NCBI GenBank assembly: GCA_937902285.1
Contig: CALGTB010000129.1
Span: 1 to 11,929, forward strand
Length of the DNA: 11,929 nucleotides
Direction of reading: 5' to 3'
Source of the DNA: an uncultured Actinomycetes bacterium
GTDB taxonomy: Bacteria; Actinomycetota; Actinomycetes; S36-B12
Shown piece by piece: positions 5,922 to 11,929 of the stretch. The position numbers and the translations under genes are program-made. Every line of letters starts with the position of its first letter. The first letter of the stretch is position 1. The notes below the pieces were generated by a model, which worked only from the letters and a program-made list of their open reading frames with translations, searched no databases and had not been told where the DNA came from.

Positions 5922-6473
5922 CTGGACCTCCAGCGACGCGGCGAGCACTGCGAGCTCCTCCCATGCCGCCGTGCCCGACACGATGGTCGCCGTGCCGTCA
6001 TCGGTGCGCACGAGGGAGCGCCGATCGGCCCGCTCCCACTGCTCCCACGAGGCGTCCCCGACCATCCGGGTTCCCCCGGGCACGCCGTCGTCGGTCTGCT
6101 CGGCCAGGTAGGCAGCATCGGTGGTGGCGGCCATGCTCACCTGGGCGTATGCCTCGGTGGGGGTCACGTAGCCGATGTGGAGCACCGGCTCGCCGTCGGA
6201 CTTCTCGGTGGGCTCCCATCGGGCGCTGGTGGGACGCCACCCGTCCGACAGGCCCACGGCGACCTCGACGGGGAAGTCGGCCTGCATGGTGGCCAGGGTG
6301 ACGGCCGAGGTCGTGTCGACCGGCTTGACCGCATCGGGCTGAGGACGCCACGTGACGAGGAGCAGGACGGCCACGAAGGCGAGCACGACGAGCATCGAGC
6401 GCACCATGTCGCCCACCGTCTGCCGCATCCTGGCATTGGGGCGGCCGGTCGGCTGGGTGTCCGGGGTAACCAC
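5904..6473 (-). CDS. DUF4245 membrane-anchored protein
   Basis: From GTG 6473 this is a 189-residue protein. A short cytoplasmic part (PDTQPTGRPNARMRQTVGDM) is followed by one membrane helix at about residues 26-41 (SMLVVLAFVAVLLLVT). The extracytoplasmic domain then begins WRPQPDAVKPVDT. Its features, VAVGLSDGWRPTSARWEP, HIGYVTPTEAYAQVSM and GGTRMVGDASWEQWE, match the actinobacterial DUF4245 family, commonly encoded beside glpX; its function is unknown. The frame is open to 6545, but GTG 6473 is favoured by CATGAT six bases upstream; ATG 6428 is a shorter alternative that keeps the helix. It is divergent from glpX with a 59-base gap. I see no lipobox cysteine, so it is anchored by the helix rather than as a lipoprotein. 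Confidence 0.85.
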   Translation of the reverse strand: MVTPDTQPTGRPNARMRQTVGDMVRSMLVVLAFVAVLLLVTWRPQPDAVKPVDTTSAVTLATMQADFPVEVAVGLSDGWRPTSARWEPTEKSDGEPVLHIGYVTPTEAYAQVSMAATTDAAYLAEQTDDGVPGGTRMVGDASWEQWERADRRSLVRTDDGTATIVSGTAAWEELAVLAASLEVQAEPAG

Positions 6474-6479
6474 CCGACC

Positions 6480-6485
6480 ATCATG
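6480..6485 (-). promoter_or_regulatory. -10-like hexamer before the DUF4245 gene
   Basis: CATGAT on the minus strand lies six bases before GTG 6473. It differs from TANNNT only in the first base. The spacing equals that of several other genes in the window and helps choose this start. Confidence 0.4.
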
Positions 6486-6509
6486 GGCTATCGGGCCGCG
6501 ATTCGCCCC

Positions 6510-6529
6510 GGCAGCATGGATACGCTGCC
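6510..6529 (+). promoter_or_regulatory. -10-like hexamer and overlapping dyad before glpX
   Basis: TACGCT (6521-6526) lies six bases before the glpX ATG. A perfect dyad, GGCAGC (6510-6515) and GCTGCC (6524-6529), overlaps it with an 8-base centre. Bound protein there would block RNA polymerase, so an operator is possible. No Shine-Dalgarno site is present before the ATG, which fits leaderless translation. Confidence 0.45.
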
Positions 6530-6532
6530 ACC

Positions 6533-7558
6533 ATGACCGCCGCATCCGCCCCCGAGGTCCCGGATCGCAACCTCGCCCTCGAGCTGGTGCGGGTCACGGA
6601 GGCCGCGGCGATGGCCGCCGCACGCTGGGTCGGGCGCGGCGACAAGAACGGTGCCGACGGGGCCGCAGTGAACGCCATGCGCCGGCTCATCGGGAGCGTC
6701 TCGATGAACGGGGTCGTGGTCATCGGCGAGGGCGAGAAGGACGACGCGCCCATGCTGTTCAACGGCGAGCGGGTGGGCGACGGATCCGGCGCCGAGGCCG
6801 ACGTGGCCGTGGACCCCATCGACGGCACCACGCTGGCCGCCAAGGGGATGCCCAATGCCATCGCCGTCATCGCGGTGGCCGAGCGCGGGGCGATGTACGA
6901 CCCCAGTGCCGTGTTCTACATGGAGAAGCTGGTGGTCGGACCGGACAGCGCCGCCGTTGTCGACATCACCGCCCCTATGGAGTACAACCTCAAGCAGATC
7001 GCCCGCAGCAAGGGCGAGCACGTGGAGGACCTCACGGTCTGCATCCTCGACCGTCCGCGCCATCAGGGCATCGTCGACGAGGTGCGGGCCGCCGGTGCGC
7101 GCATCAAGTTCATCTCCGACGGCGATGTCGCCGGCGCCATCATGGCGGCCCGCGAGGGCACCGGCGTCGACCTTCTCGCCGGCATCGGCGGGACGCCTGA
7201 GGGGATCATCGCCGCCTGCGCCATCACCTGCCTGGGCGGCACCATCCAGGCACGCCTGTGGCCACGCGACGAGGCTGAGCGCCGCCGGGCCCTCGACGCC
7301 GGGCACGACCTGGATCGGGTGCTCACCACCGGCGACCTCGTCACCGGCGAGAACATCTTCTTCTGCGCGACCGGCATCACCGACGGGGAGATCATGGAGG
7401 GCGTCCGCTACACGCCTGACGGCCCCACGACGCACTCGATCGTCATGCGCAGCAAGAGCGGGACCATCCGCGAGCTCCGCAGCGAGCACCGGCTGTCGAA
7501 GCTGTCGACGTACTCCTCCGTCGACTTCAGCAGTCCCGCAGACTCCGCCCAGGCGTGA
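6533..7558 (+). CDS. glpX: Class II fructose-1,6-bisphosphatase (GlpX)
   Basis: This 341-residue enzyme hydrolyses fructose 1,6-bisphosphate to fructose 6-phosphate, the committed step of gluconeogenesis, in the cytosol. It belongs to the metal-dependent, lithium-sensitive phosphatase fold. Metal and phosphate site motifs are clear: GRGDKNGAD (34-42), GEGEKDDAPML (65-75), AVDPIDGTTLAAKG (92-105) and GGTPEGIIAACAI (219-231), whose glutamate 223 matches the catalytic position of E. coli GlpX as I recall it. Length is normal for actinobacteria, where GlpX is usually the main FBPase. The ATG follows TACGCT by six bases. The amylosucrase gene starts 13 bases after the stop, so the two are probably in one transcript, and fumarase lies beyond. 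Confidence 0.96.
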   Translation: MTAASAPEVPDRNLALELVRVTEAAAMAAARWVGRGDKNGADGAAVNAMRRLIGSVSMNGVVVIGEGEKDDAPMLFNGERVGDGSGAEADVAVDPIDGTTLAAKGMPNAIAVIAVAERGAMYDPSAVFYMEKLVVGPDSAAVVDITAPMEYNLKQIARSKGEHVEDLTVCILDRPRHQGIVDEVRAAGARIKFISDGDVAGAIMAAREGTGVDLLAGIGGTPEGIIAACAITCLGGTIQARLWPRDEAERRRALDAGHDLDRVLTTGDLVTGENIFFCATGITDGEIMEGVRYTPDGPTTHSIVMRSKSGTIRELRSEHRLSKLSTYSSVDFSSPADSAQA

Positions 7559-7571
7559 GCCGCGCCCGACC

Positions 7572-9509
7572 ATGAGCACCGCTTCCGCGACCCCTCGAGA
7601 CGAGGCCCTCGCATCCGCGAGGGCTCGTCTCGCCGTGGCCCTCGGAGCCGACCACGAGGCGGAGGCCGTGCTCGCGCGGTTCGATCGCTGGGGGCCGGAC
7701 CTCTGGGACGGACTGTCGGCGGTGTACCCGGCCGACCGGGTACTGCCGTCCCTCGTCGATGTCATCGCCTCGGTGCACCTCGGCCGATCGGCGCGCCTGC
7801 GCGCACGCGACCTGGAGCGCATCCTGCGCCCGGACTGGTTCCAGTCACCGGATGCGATCGGCTACGTCGCCTACGCCGACCTCTTCGCGGGCGACCTTCA
7901 GGGCATCCGCTCGCGGATCGACTACCTCACCGATCTCGGCGTGACCTACCTGCACCTCATGCCGCTGCTCACCCCGCGTCCGGGAGCCAACGACGGCGGC
8001 TACGCCGTGATGGACTACCGGTCGGTCCGACCCGACCTGGGAACCATGGCCGACCTGACCGAGCTCACGGCCGACCTCCACGACGCCGGCATCTCACTCA
8101 CGCTGGACCTCGTCCTGAACCATGTGGCCCGGGAGCACGAGTGGGCCATGAAGGCGAAGGCGGGCGACCCTCGCTACCGCGACTACTTCTACGTGTTCCC
8201 GGACCGCGAGATGCCGGACGCGTACGAGGCGTCGCTGCCTGAGATCTTCCCGGCCTTCGCCCCCGGCAACTTCACGTTCGACGAGGCGATGGACGGCTGG
8301 GTCTGGACGACCTTCAACGAATGGCAGTGGGACGTCAACTGGTCGAACCCCGACGTCCTCGTGGAGTTCGCCGACATCATCGGGTTCCTCGCCAACCAGG
8401 GCGCGGACTGCATCCGCCTCGATGCGATCGCCTTCGTGTGGAAGCGACTCGGCACGAACAGCCAGAACCAGCCCGAGGTCCATGCCATCAGCCAGGCACT
8501 GCGCGCCTGCGCCCGGATCATGGCGCCCGCACTCATCTTCAAGGCCGAGGCCATCGTGGGCCCGCAGGACGTGGTGGCCTACCTCGGGCAGGGCGAGCAC
8601 GCCGGCAAGGTGTCCGACCTGGCGTACCACAACTCGCTCATGGTCCAGATCTGGTCGGCCCTTGCCGCTCGCGACGGGCGCCTCCTGGCGACGGCTCTGT
8701 CCGCGTTCAACCCGATCCCCGTCACGAGCGCCTGGGCGACCTACCTGCGCTGCCACGACGACATCGGCTGGGCCATCGACGACGCCGATGCCGCGGCTGT
8801 CGGGTGGAACGGCTACTCGCACCGCTCCTTCCTCGCCGACTTCTACGCAGGCGAGTTCGACGGCAGCTTCGCCCGCGGCATGCACTTCCAGTCGAACCCC
8901 GAGACGGGCGACCGGCGCACGTCCGGGAGTGCGGCCAGCCTGGCCGGCGTCGAGGCGGCCCTGGAGTCGGGGGCACCGGGAGCCCTCGACATCGCCCTCG
9001 CTCGCCTCACCTGCGCCTACGCGATGGTCTTCGGCTTCGGCGGCCTCCCCCTCCTCTACATGGGCGACGAGCTGGCGATGCTCAACGACGCCTCCTACCT
9101 CGACGACCCGTCGAAGAGCGCCGACAACCGGTGGGTGCACCGGCCTGCCATGGACTGGTCGGTGGCCGCCGGCCATGCGACTCCCGGCACGGTGTCGTAC
9201 CGGATGTTCGAGGTGATCGCGCGGCTCATCGCGGTGCGCAGGTCGCTGCCCGCCCTGCACGCGTCGGTCGGCACCGAGGTGTTCACGTCGTCCAACCCCG
9301 CGGTGCTGGTCTTCCGTCGCAGGCATGCGGCCGGCACCATCGTGCAGGTCTACAACCTGTCGGAGTCGCCCCAGTGGTTCGACGCAGCGGCACTGTGGCC
9401 CCTCGGGGGCGGGCCCCTGCTCGAGCACCTGTCTGGCGACGCCCTCGACGTCACCCCGAGGATGACGATCCCGGCGTACGGCGCCTGGTGGCTCACCTCG
9501 TCCGACTGA
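7572..9509 (+). CDS. Amylosucrase-type GH13 glucosyltransferase
   Basis: This 645-residue protein closely follows amylosucrase (GH13 subfamily 4), which turns sucrose into an alpha-1,4-glucan plus fructose. Key residues, compared from memory with the Neisseria polysaccharea enzyme, are all present: Asp141 in NDGGYAV, His184 in LNHVAREHEWA, Arg282 and nucleophile Asp284 in CIRLDAIAFVWKRLGTN, acid/base Glu326 in FKAEAIVGP, His395-Asp396 in RCHDDIGW, and Arg520 in DNRWVHRP, matching the sucrose-binding arginine. An N-terminal helical domain (1-90), the barrel with its B' region (SFARGMHFQSNPETGD), and a C-terminal beta domain are complete. There is no signal peptide, so it acts in the cytosol. 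ATG 7572 lacks a Shine-Dalgarno site; GTG 7635 is an alternative. Hydrolysis or sucrose isomerisation as the main activity is possible but less likely. Confidence 0.9.
   Translation: MSTASATPRDEALASARARLAVALGADHEAEAVLARFDRWGPDLWDGLSAVYPADRVLPSLVDVIASVHLGRSARLRARDLERILRPDWFQSPDAIGYVAYADLFAGDLQGIRSRIDYLTDLGVTYLHLMPLLTPRPGANDGGYAVMDYRSVRPDLGTMADLTELTADLHDAGISLTLDLVLNHVAREHEWAMKAKAGDPRYRDYFYVFPDREMPDAYEASLPEIFPAFAPGNFTFDEAMDGWVWTTFNEWQWDVNWSNPDVLVEFADIIGFLANQGADCIRLDAIAFVWKRLGTNSQNQPEVHAISQALRACARIMAPALIFKAEAIVGPQDVVAYLGQGEHAGKVSDLAYHNSLMVQIWSALAARDGRLLATALSAFNPIPVTSAWATYLRCHDDIGWAIDDADAAAVGWNGYSHRSFLADFYAGEFDGSFARGMHFQSNPETGDRRTSGSAASLAGVEAALESGAPGALDIALARLTCAYAMVFGFGGLPLLYMGDELAMLNDASYLDDPSKSADNRWVHRPAMDWSVAAGHATPGTVSYRMFEVIARLIAVRRSLPALHASVGTEVFTSSNPAVLVFRRRHAAGTIVQVYNLSESPQWFDAAALWPLGGGPLLEHLSGDALDVTPRMTIPAYGAWWLTSSD
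7596..7632 (+). other. Long hairpin at the 5' end of the amylosucrase gene
   Basis: CGAGACGAG (7596-7604) pairs with CTCGTCTCG (7624-7632), and CCCTCGC (7606-7612) with GCGAGGG (7617-7623). The result is 16 pairs with one bulged G and a four-base loop, ATCC. It begins 24 bases after ATG 7572, or would lie wholly between glpX and the start if GTG 7635 is used. It may limit translation, stabilise the glpX 3' end, or act as an attenuator. It has no T tract. Confidence 0.6.
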
Positions 9510-9528
9510 CGCCACCGCACGACAGCGG

Positions 9529-9564
9529 GTGACACGTGGGCATCTGGTGGTTCTAGTCTGAACC
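9529..9564 (+). promoter_or_regulatory. Fumarase promoter with dyad around the -10
   Basis: GTGACA (9529-9534) and TAGTCT (9554-9559) make a -35/-10 pair with a 19-base spacer, the best full promoter in the window. The -10 is exactly the centre of the dyad GGTTC (9549-9553) and GAACC (9560-9564). The GTG start follows six bases after the -10, predicting a leaderless message separate from glpX. Confidence 0.55.
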
Positions 9565-9565
9565 C

Positions 9566-11230
9566 GTGACCGACTTCCGCTACACCGAGATGCTCCCGCT
9601 CGCCGCCGACGACACCCCCTACCGGCTCGTCACCACCGAGGGCGTCGAGGAGGTCCGGCTCGGCGACCGAACCTTCCTCACGGTGGCACCGGAGGCGCTG
9701 CGACTGCTCGCGTTCGAGGCGATCAAGGACATCTCGCACCTCCTGCGGCCCGCCCACCTCGCGCAGCTCAAGCGCATCCTCGACGACCCTGAGGCGAGCC
9801 CGAACGACCGCTTCGTCGCCCTCGACCTCCTCAAGAACGCCAACATCGCCGCGGGTGGGGTGCTGCCGATGTGCCAGGACACGGGCACGGCGATCGTCAT
9901 GGGCAAGAGGGGGCAGCAGGTCCTGACCGACGGCGACGACGAGCGCGACCTGTCGCACGGTGTCTTCGACGCCTTCCAGAAGCTCAACCTGCGCTACTCG
10001 CAGATGTCGCCGATGACGATGTGGGAGGAGCGCAACACGGGCTCGAACCTGCCCGCGCAGATCGAGCTCTACGCCGACACCCACCCCGGGCACGAGCTGC
10101 AGTACGAGTTCCTGTTCATGGCCAAGGGCGGCGGGTCGGCGAACAAGAGCTACCTCTTCCAGGAGACGGCGGCCCTCCTCAACCCGGTCTCGTTCGCCCG
10201 GTTCCTCGACGAGAAGCTGCGGTCACTGGGCACCGCGGCCTGCCCGCCGTACCACCTGGCCATCGTCGTGGGCGGGACGAGCGCCGAGTACGCCCTCAAG
10301 ACGGCCAAGTACGCGAGCGCCCACTATCTCGACACCCTTCCGGTGCACGGATCGGACGAGGGTCGCGCCTACCGCGACCTCGAGATGGAGCACGAGGTGC
10401 TCGCCATGACCCAGGCGTTCGGCATCGGTGCGCAGTTCGGCGGCAAGTACTTCTGCCATGACGTCCGCGTCGTCCGGCTTCCTCGCCACGGAGCCTCCTG
10501 CCCGGTGGCGATCGCGGTGTCGTGCTCGGCCGACCGTCAGGCCCGGGCCCGGATCACGGCCGAGGGGGTCTTCCTCGAGCAGCTCGAGCGCGAGCCCGCT
10601 CACTACCTCCCCGAGATCACCGACGACCACCTCGACGACGATGTCGTGCGCGTCGACCTGAACCGGCCGATGGACGAGATCCGGGCCCAGCTGGCGACTC
10701 TGCCGATCCGTACCCGCGTCTCCCTCACCGGCCCCATGGTGGTCGCCCGCGACCTCGCGCATGCCCGCATCAAGACGATGCTCGACAGGGGTGAGCCGCT
10801 GCCGTCCTACCTGCGCGACCACTGCGTCTACTACGCCGGTCCGGCCAAGACCCCCGAGGGCTACGCCTCCGGATCCTTCGGCCCGACCACGGCCGGACGC
10901 ATGGACGCCTACGTCGATCTCTTCCAGAAGGCCGGCGGATCGTTCGTCATGCTCGCGAAGGGCAATCGCAGCGCGGCCGTCACCGACGCCTGCAAGGCGA
11001 ACGGCGGCTTCTACCTCGGGTCCATCGGCGGTCCAGCCGCACGGCTGGCCCAGGACAACATCCGCAAGGTCGAGGTCCTCGACTTCCCCGAGCTGGGGAT
11101 GGAGGCGGTGTGGCGCATCGAGGTCGAGGACTTCCCGGCATTCGTCGTCGTCGACGACAAGGGCAATGACTTCTTCGCCGAGACGCTCCGTCCCGTGGCG
11201 CTCACGATCCCGGTGGGCCCGCCCCGCTAG
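9566..11230 (+). CDS. fum: Class I fumarate hydratase (iron-sulfur fumarase)
   Basis: This 554-residue enzyme interconverts fumarate and malate in the TCA cycle. It is the class I, [4Fe-4S], oxygen-sensitive type, with both domains in one chain as in E. coli FumA/FumB. Cluster cysteines are Cys103 in LPMCQDTGTAIVMGK, Cys226 in GTAACPPYHLAIVVGGTSAE and Cys312 in HGASCPVAIAVSC. Other family strings are ERNTGSNLPAQIELY (155-169), FMAKGGGSANKSYL (184-197), TRVSLTGPMVVARDLAHA and, in the C-terminal domain, GPAKTPEGYASGSFGPTTAG. The GTG start is set by TAGTCT six bases upstream; no Shine-Dalgarno sequence is present. It has its own promoter although it shares direction with glpX and the amylosucrase gene. 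It ends 21 bases from the convergent secreted transglycosylase gene. Confidence 0.96.
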   Translation: MTDFRYTEMLPLAADDTPYRLVTTEGVEEVRLGDRTFLTVAPEALRLLAFEAIKDISHLLRPAHLAQLKRILDDPEASPNDRFVALDLLKNANIAAGGVLPMCQDTGTAIVMGKRGQQVLTDGDDERDLSHGVFDAFQKLNLRYSQMSPMTMWEERNTGSNLPAQIELYADTHPGHELQYEFLFMAKGGGSANKSYLFQETAALLNPVSFARFLDEKLRSLGTAACPPYHLAIVVGGTSAEYALKTAKYASAHYLDTLPVHGSDEGRAYRDLEMEHEVLAMTQAFGIGAQFGGKYFCHDVRVVRLPRHGASCPVAIAVSCSADRQARARITAEGVFLEQLEREPAHYLPEITDDHLDDDVVRVDLNRPMDEIRAQLATLPIRTRVSLTGPMVVARDLAHARIKTMLDRGEPLPSYLRDHCVYYAGPAKTPEGYASGSFGPTTAGRMDAYVDLFQKAGGSFVMLAKGNRSAAVTDACKANGGFYLGSIGGPAARLAQDNIRKVEVLDFPELGMEAVWRIEVEDFPAFVVVDDKGNDFFAETLRPVALTIPVGPPR

Positions 11231-11251
11231 TCGTCGGGCTAACCGAGCGGA

Positions 11252-11821
11252 CTAGCAGCGCTCCGCGCCGCCGTGCCAGTGGTGCTTGCCCTCGCCCTTG
11301 CGCCAGATGGTCCAGAAGGCGCGGTCCTGCCAGTAGCGGTTCCACTTGTCGGGCGTGATCTTGCGGAGGGCCTGGACGATGTCGACGCCTTCGTCGCCGA
11401 ACTCCTCCTTGACCTCCTTCTGCATCATCCACGTCGCGCCGACAGCGAGTGCCGAGCTCATCTGGTAGGCGCCGTGGTAGGTGCCGTTGGTGGCCCGGTA
11501 GTTGGCATGGCTCTCACGCAGCATGATGCAGCGACGCTCGTCCTCCTTGCCGGGCATGAACCACTTGCCCAGATAGAGGCTCGGCATGTAGCCCCTCATG
11601 TCAGCGGCCTCACGGTCGCCGCGGATGAGCGCGGCCTCGCGATCGGCGTCACTGGTCTGCGCCGGGTCTCCGACGGTGTCGTCGGCACCCGGGGTCGGCT
11701 GGTCGGAGTTGTCGGCCTCGACCACGGCCGGGGCGGCGGCGTGGGCGCTCACCGCACCGAACCCGGCGATGGTGAGCAGAACAGTGGTGGCGAGAGCCAC
11801 GGCACCGATCCGTCGACGCAT
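11252..11821 (-). CDS. Secreted lysozyme-like / transglycosylase domain protein
   Basis: This 189-residue protein begins with a Sec signal peptide (MRRRIGAVALATTVLLTIAG, then FGAVSAHA), probably cut after AHA near residue 28. An acidic, disordered linker (33-75) follows. The C-terminal domain has RRCIMLRESHANY (96-108) and NGTYHGAYQMS (112-122), the 'E-S-x-x-x-Y ... G-x-Y-Q' pattern of lysozyme-like peptidoglycan lytic enzymes related to SLT and Rpf domains; Glu103 would be catalytic. Cys98 and the terminal Cys189 could form a disulfide. No LysM or other wall-binding domain is present. The frame extends to 11872, but ATG 11821 is clearly preferred: AGGAG lies seven bases upstream and the signal peptide begins there. 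It likely trims or remodels peptidoglycan outside the cell. Lytic activity is inferred; a non-catalytic role is possible. Confidence 0.8.
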   Translation of the reverse strand: MRRRIGAVALATTVLLTIAGFGAVSAHAAAPAVVEADNSDQPTPGADDTVGDPAQTSDADREAALIRGDREAADMRGYMPSLYLGKWFMPGKEDERRCIMLRESHANYRATNGTYHGAYQMSSALAVGATWMMQKEVKEEFGDEGVDIVQALRKITPDKWNRYWQDRAFWTIWRKGEGKHHWHGGAERC

Positions 11822-11828
11822 CTGCTCG

Positions 11829-11833
11829 CTCCT
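11829..11833 (-). promoter_or_regulatory. Shine-Dalgarno site for the secreted transglycosylase
   Basis: AGGAG on the minus strand lies seven bases before ATG 11821. It decides this start over the in-frame upstream codons, and contrasts with the many genes here that have no such site. Confidence 0.75.
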
Positions 11834-11900
11834 GGAGGTGTGGGGGGCACGGACCAATCGCACGACAACCACCTACGGTGCCGAAAGATCGACGATCTGT

Positions 11901-11917
11901 CACGCCAACCTGGCGTG
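11901..11917. other. Perfect inverted repeat in the leader region of the transglycosylase gene
   Basis: CACGCCA (11901-11907) and TGGCGTG (11911-11917) form a 7-bp stem with loop ACC. Copies of TGTCAC lie at 11898-11903 and 11923-11928, so on the gene's strand GTGACA occurs twice, 25 bases apart. It is about 80 bases before the start codon and could be an operator or an RNA leader element cut by the window edge. Confidence 0.4.
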
Positions 11918-11929
11918 GCCCATGTCACA

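Noticed and set aside
6855..7571. Upstream extension of the amylosucrase frame into glpX
   Set aside because: The extra 239 codons give Ser/Pro/Arg-rich shadow sequence of glpX; amylosucrase homology begins only after ATG 7572.
6488..7822. 444-codon antisense frame over glpX and the amylosucrase start
   Set aside because: Both sense genes are certain by motif. The antisense product is Ala/Asp/His/Gly-rich without recognisable motifs.
8094..9515. 473-codon antisense frame over the amylosucrase gene
   Set aside because: It mirrors the coding strand's codon bias and has shadow composition (Val/Gly/Arg/Glu-rich).
11217..11239. Possible terminator hairpin between fum and the transglycosylase gene (GCCCG/CGGGC)
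   Set aside because: The stem is only five pairs plus a possible G-U, with a 13-base loop and no T tract; too weak in this base composition.
1..11929. Mobile element, phage, defence or biosynthetic cluster
   Set aside because: No transposase, integrase, nuclease-helicase pairs, toxin-antitoxin pair, tRNA attachment site or flanking repeats were seen. Gene content is housekeeping apart from the amylosucrase.

Overview
The window is a dense, GC-rich stretch of bacterial chromosome with 13 protein genes. Coding runs almost end to end and no gap exceeds about 110 bases. Very high G+C at third codon positions, GTG starts, an actinobacterial-type DUF6542 membrane protein, a DUF4245 protein beside glpX, and class I fumarase all point to Actinomycetota. 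A member of Nocardioidaceae (Aeromicrobium or Nocardioides-like) is my best guess, but that is inference from gene order and protein character, not from a marker gene.

Layout, left to right: (1) 29-673 (+), a RibD C-terminal/dihydrofolate-reductase-like protein. (2) A leftward run: ychF (2544-1471), a DUF1801 protein overlapping it by 8 bases, and a small DUF6958-like gene (1046-720) that appears to carry a frameshift. (3) 2619-3491 (+), a DUF6542 membrane protein with a Pro/Glu-rich tail, divergent from ychF and tail-to-tail with ispH (4462-3488). (4) xseA-xseB (4537-5902, +), divergent from ispH. (5) A DUF4245 protein (6473-5904, -), divergent from glpX (6533-7558, +). (6) An amylosucrase-type GH13 enzyme (7572-9509) directly behind glpX, then class I fumarase (9566-11230). 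(7) A secreted lysozyme-like (transglycosylase) protein (11821-11252, -) with a long leader.

The genes are mainly housekeeping: isoprenoid synthesis (IspH), DNA repair (ExoVII large and small subunits), gluconeogenesis (class II fructose-1,6-bisphosphatase), the TCA cycle (fumarase) and a ribosome-associated P-loop ATPase (YchF). The accessory part is the sucrose-to-glucan enzyme between glpX and fum.

I see no CRISPR array, RNA gene, phage or insertion sequence, and nothing I would call a new defence or metabolic system. The most interesting signals are regulatory and structural. Seven genes have a TANNNT -10-like hexamer 6-8 bases before the start codon, with an eighth near-match, which suggests widespread leaderless transcripts. 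A 16-bp hairpin sits at the 5' end of the amylosucrase gene. A hairpin at the xseB/DUF4245 junction holds both stop codons in its loop. The DUF6958-like gene switches reading frame, as judged by codon composition.
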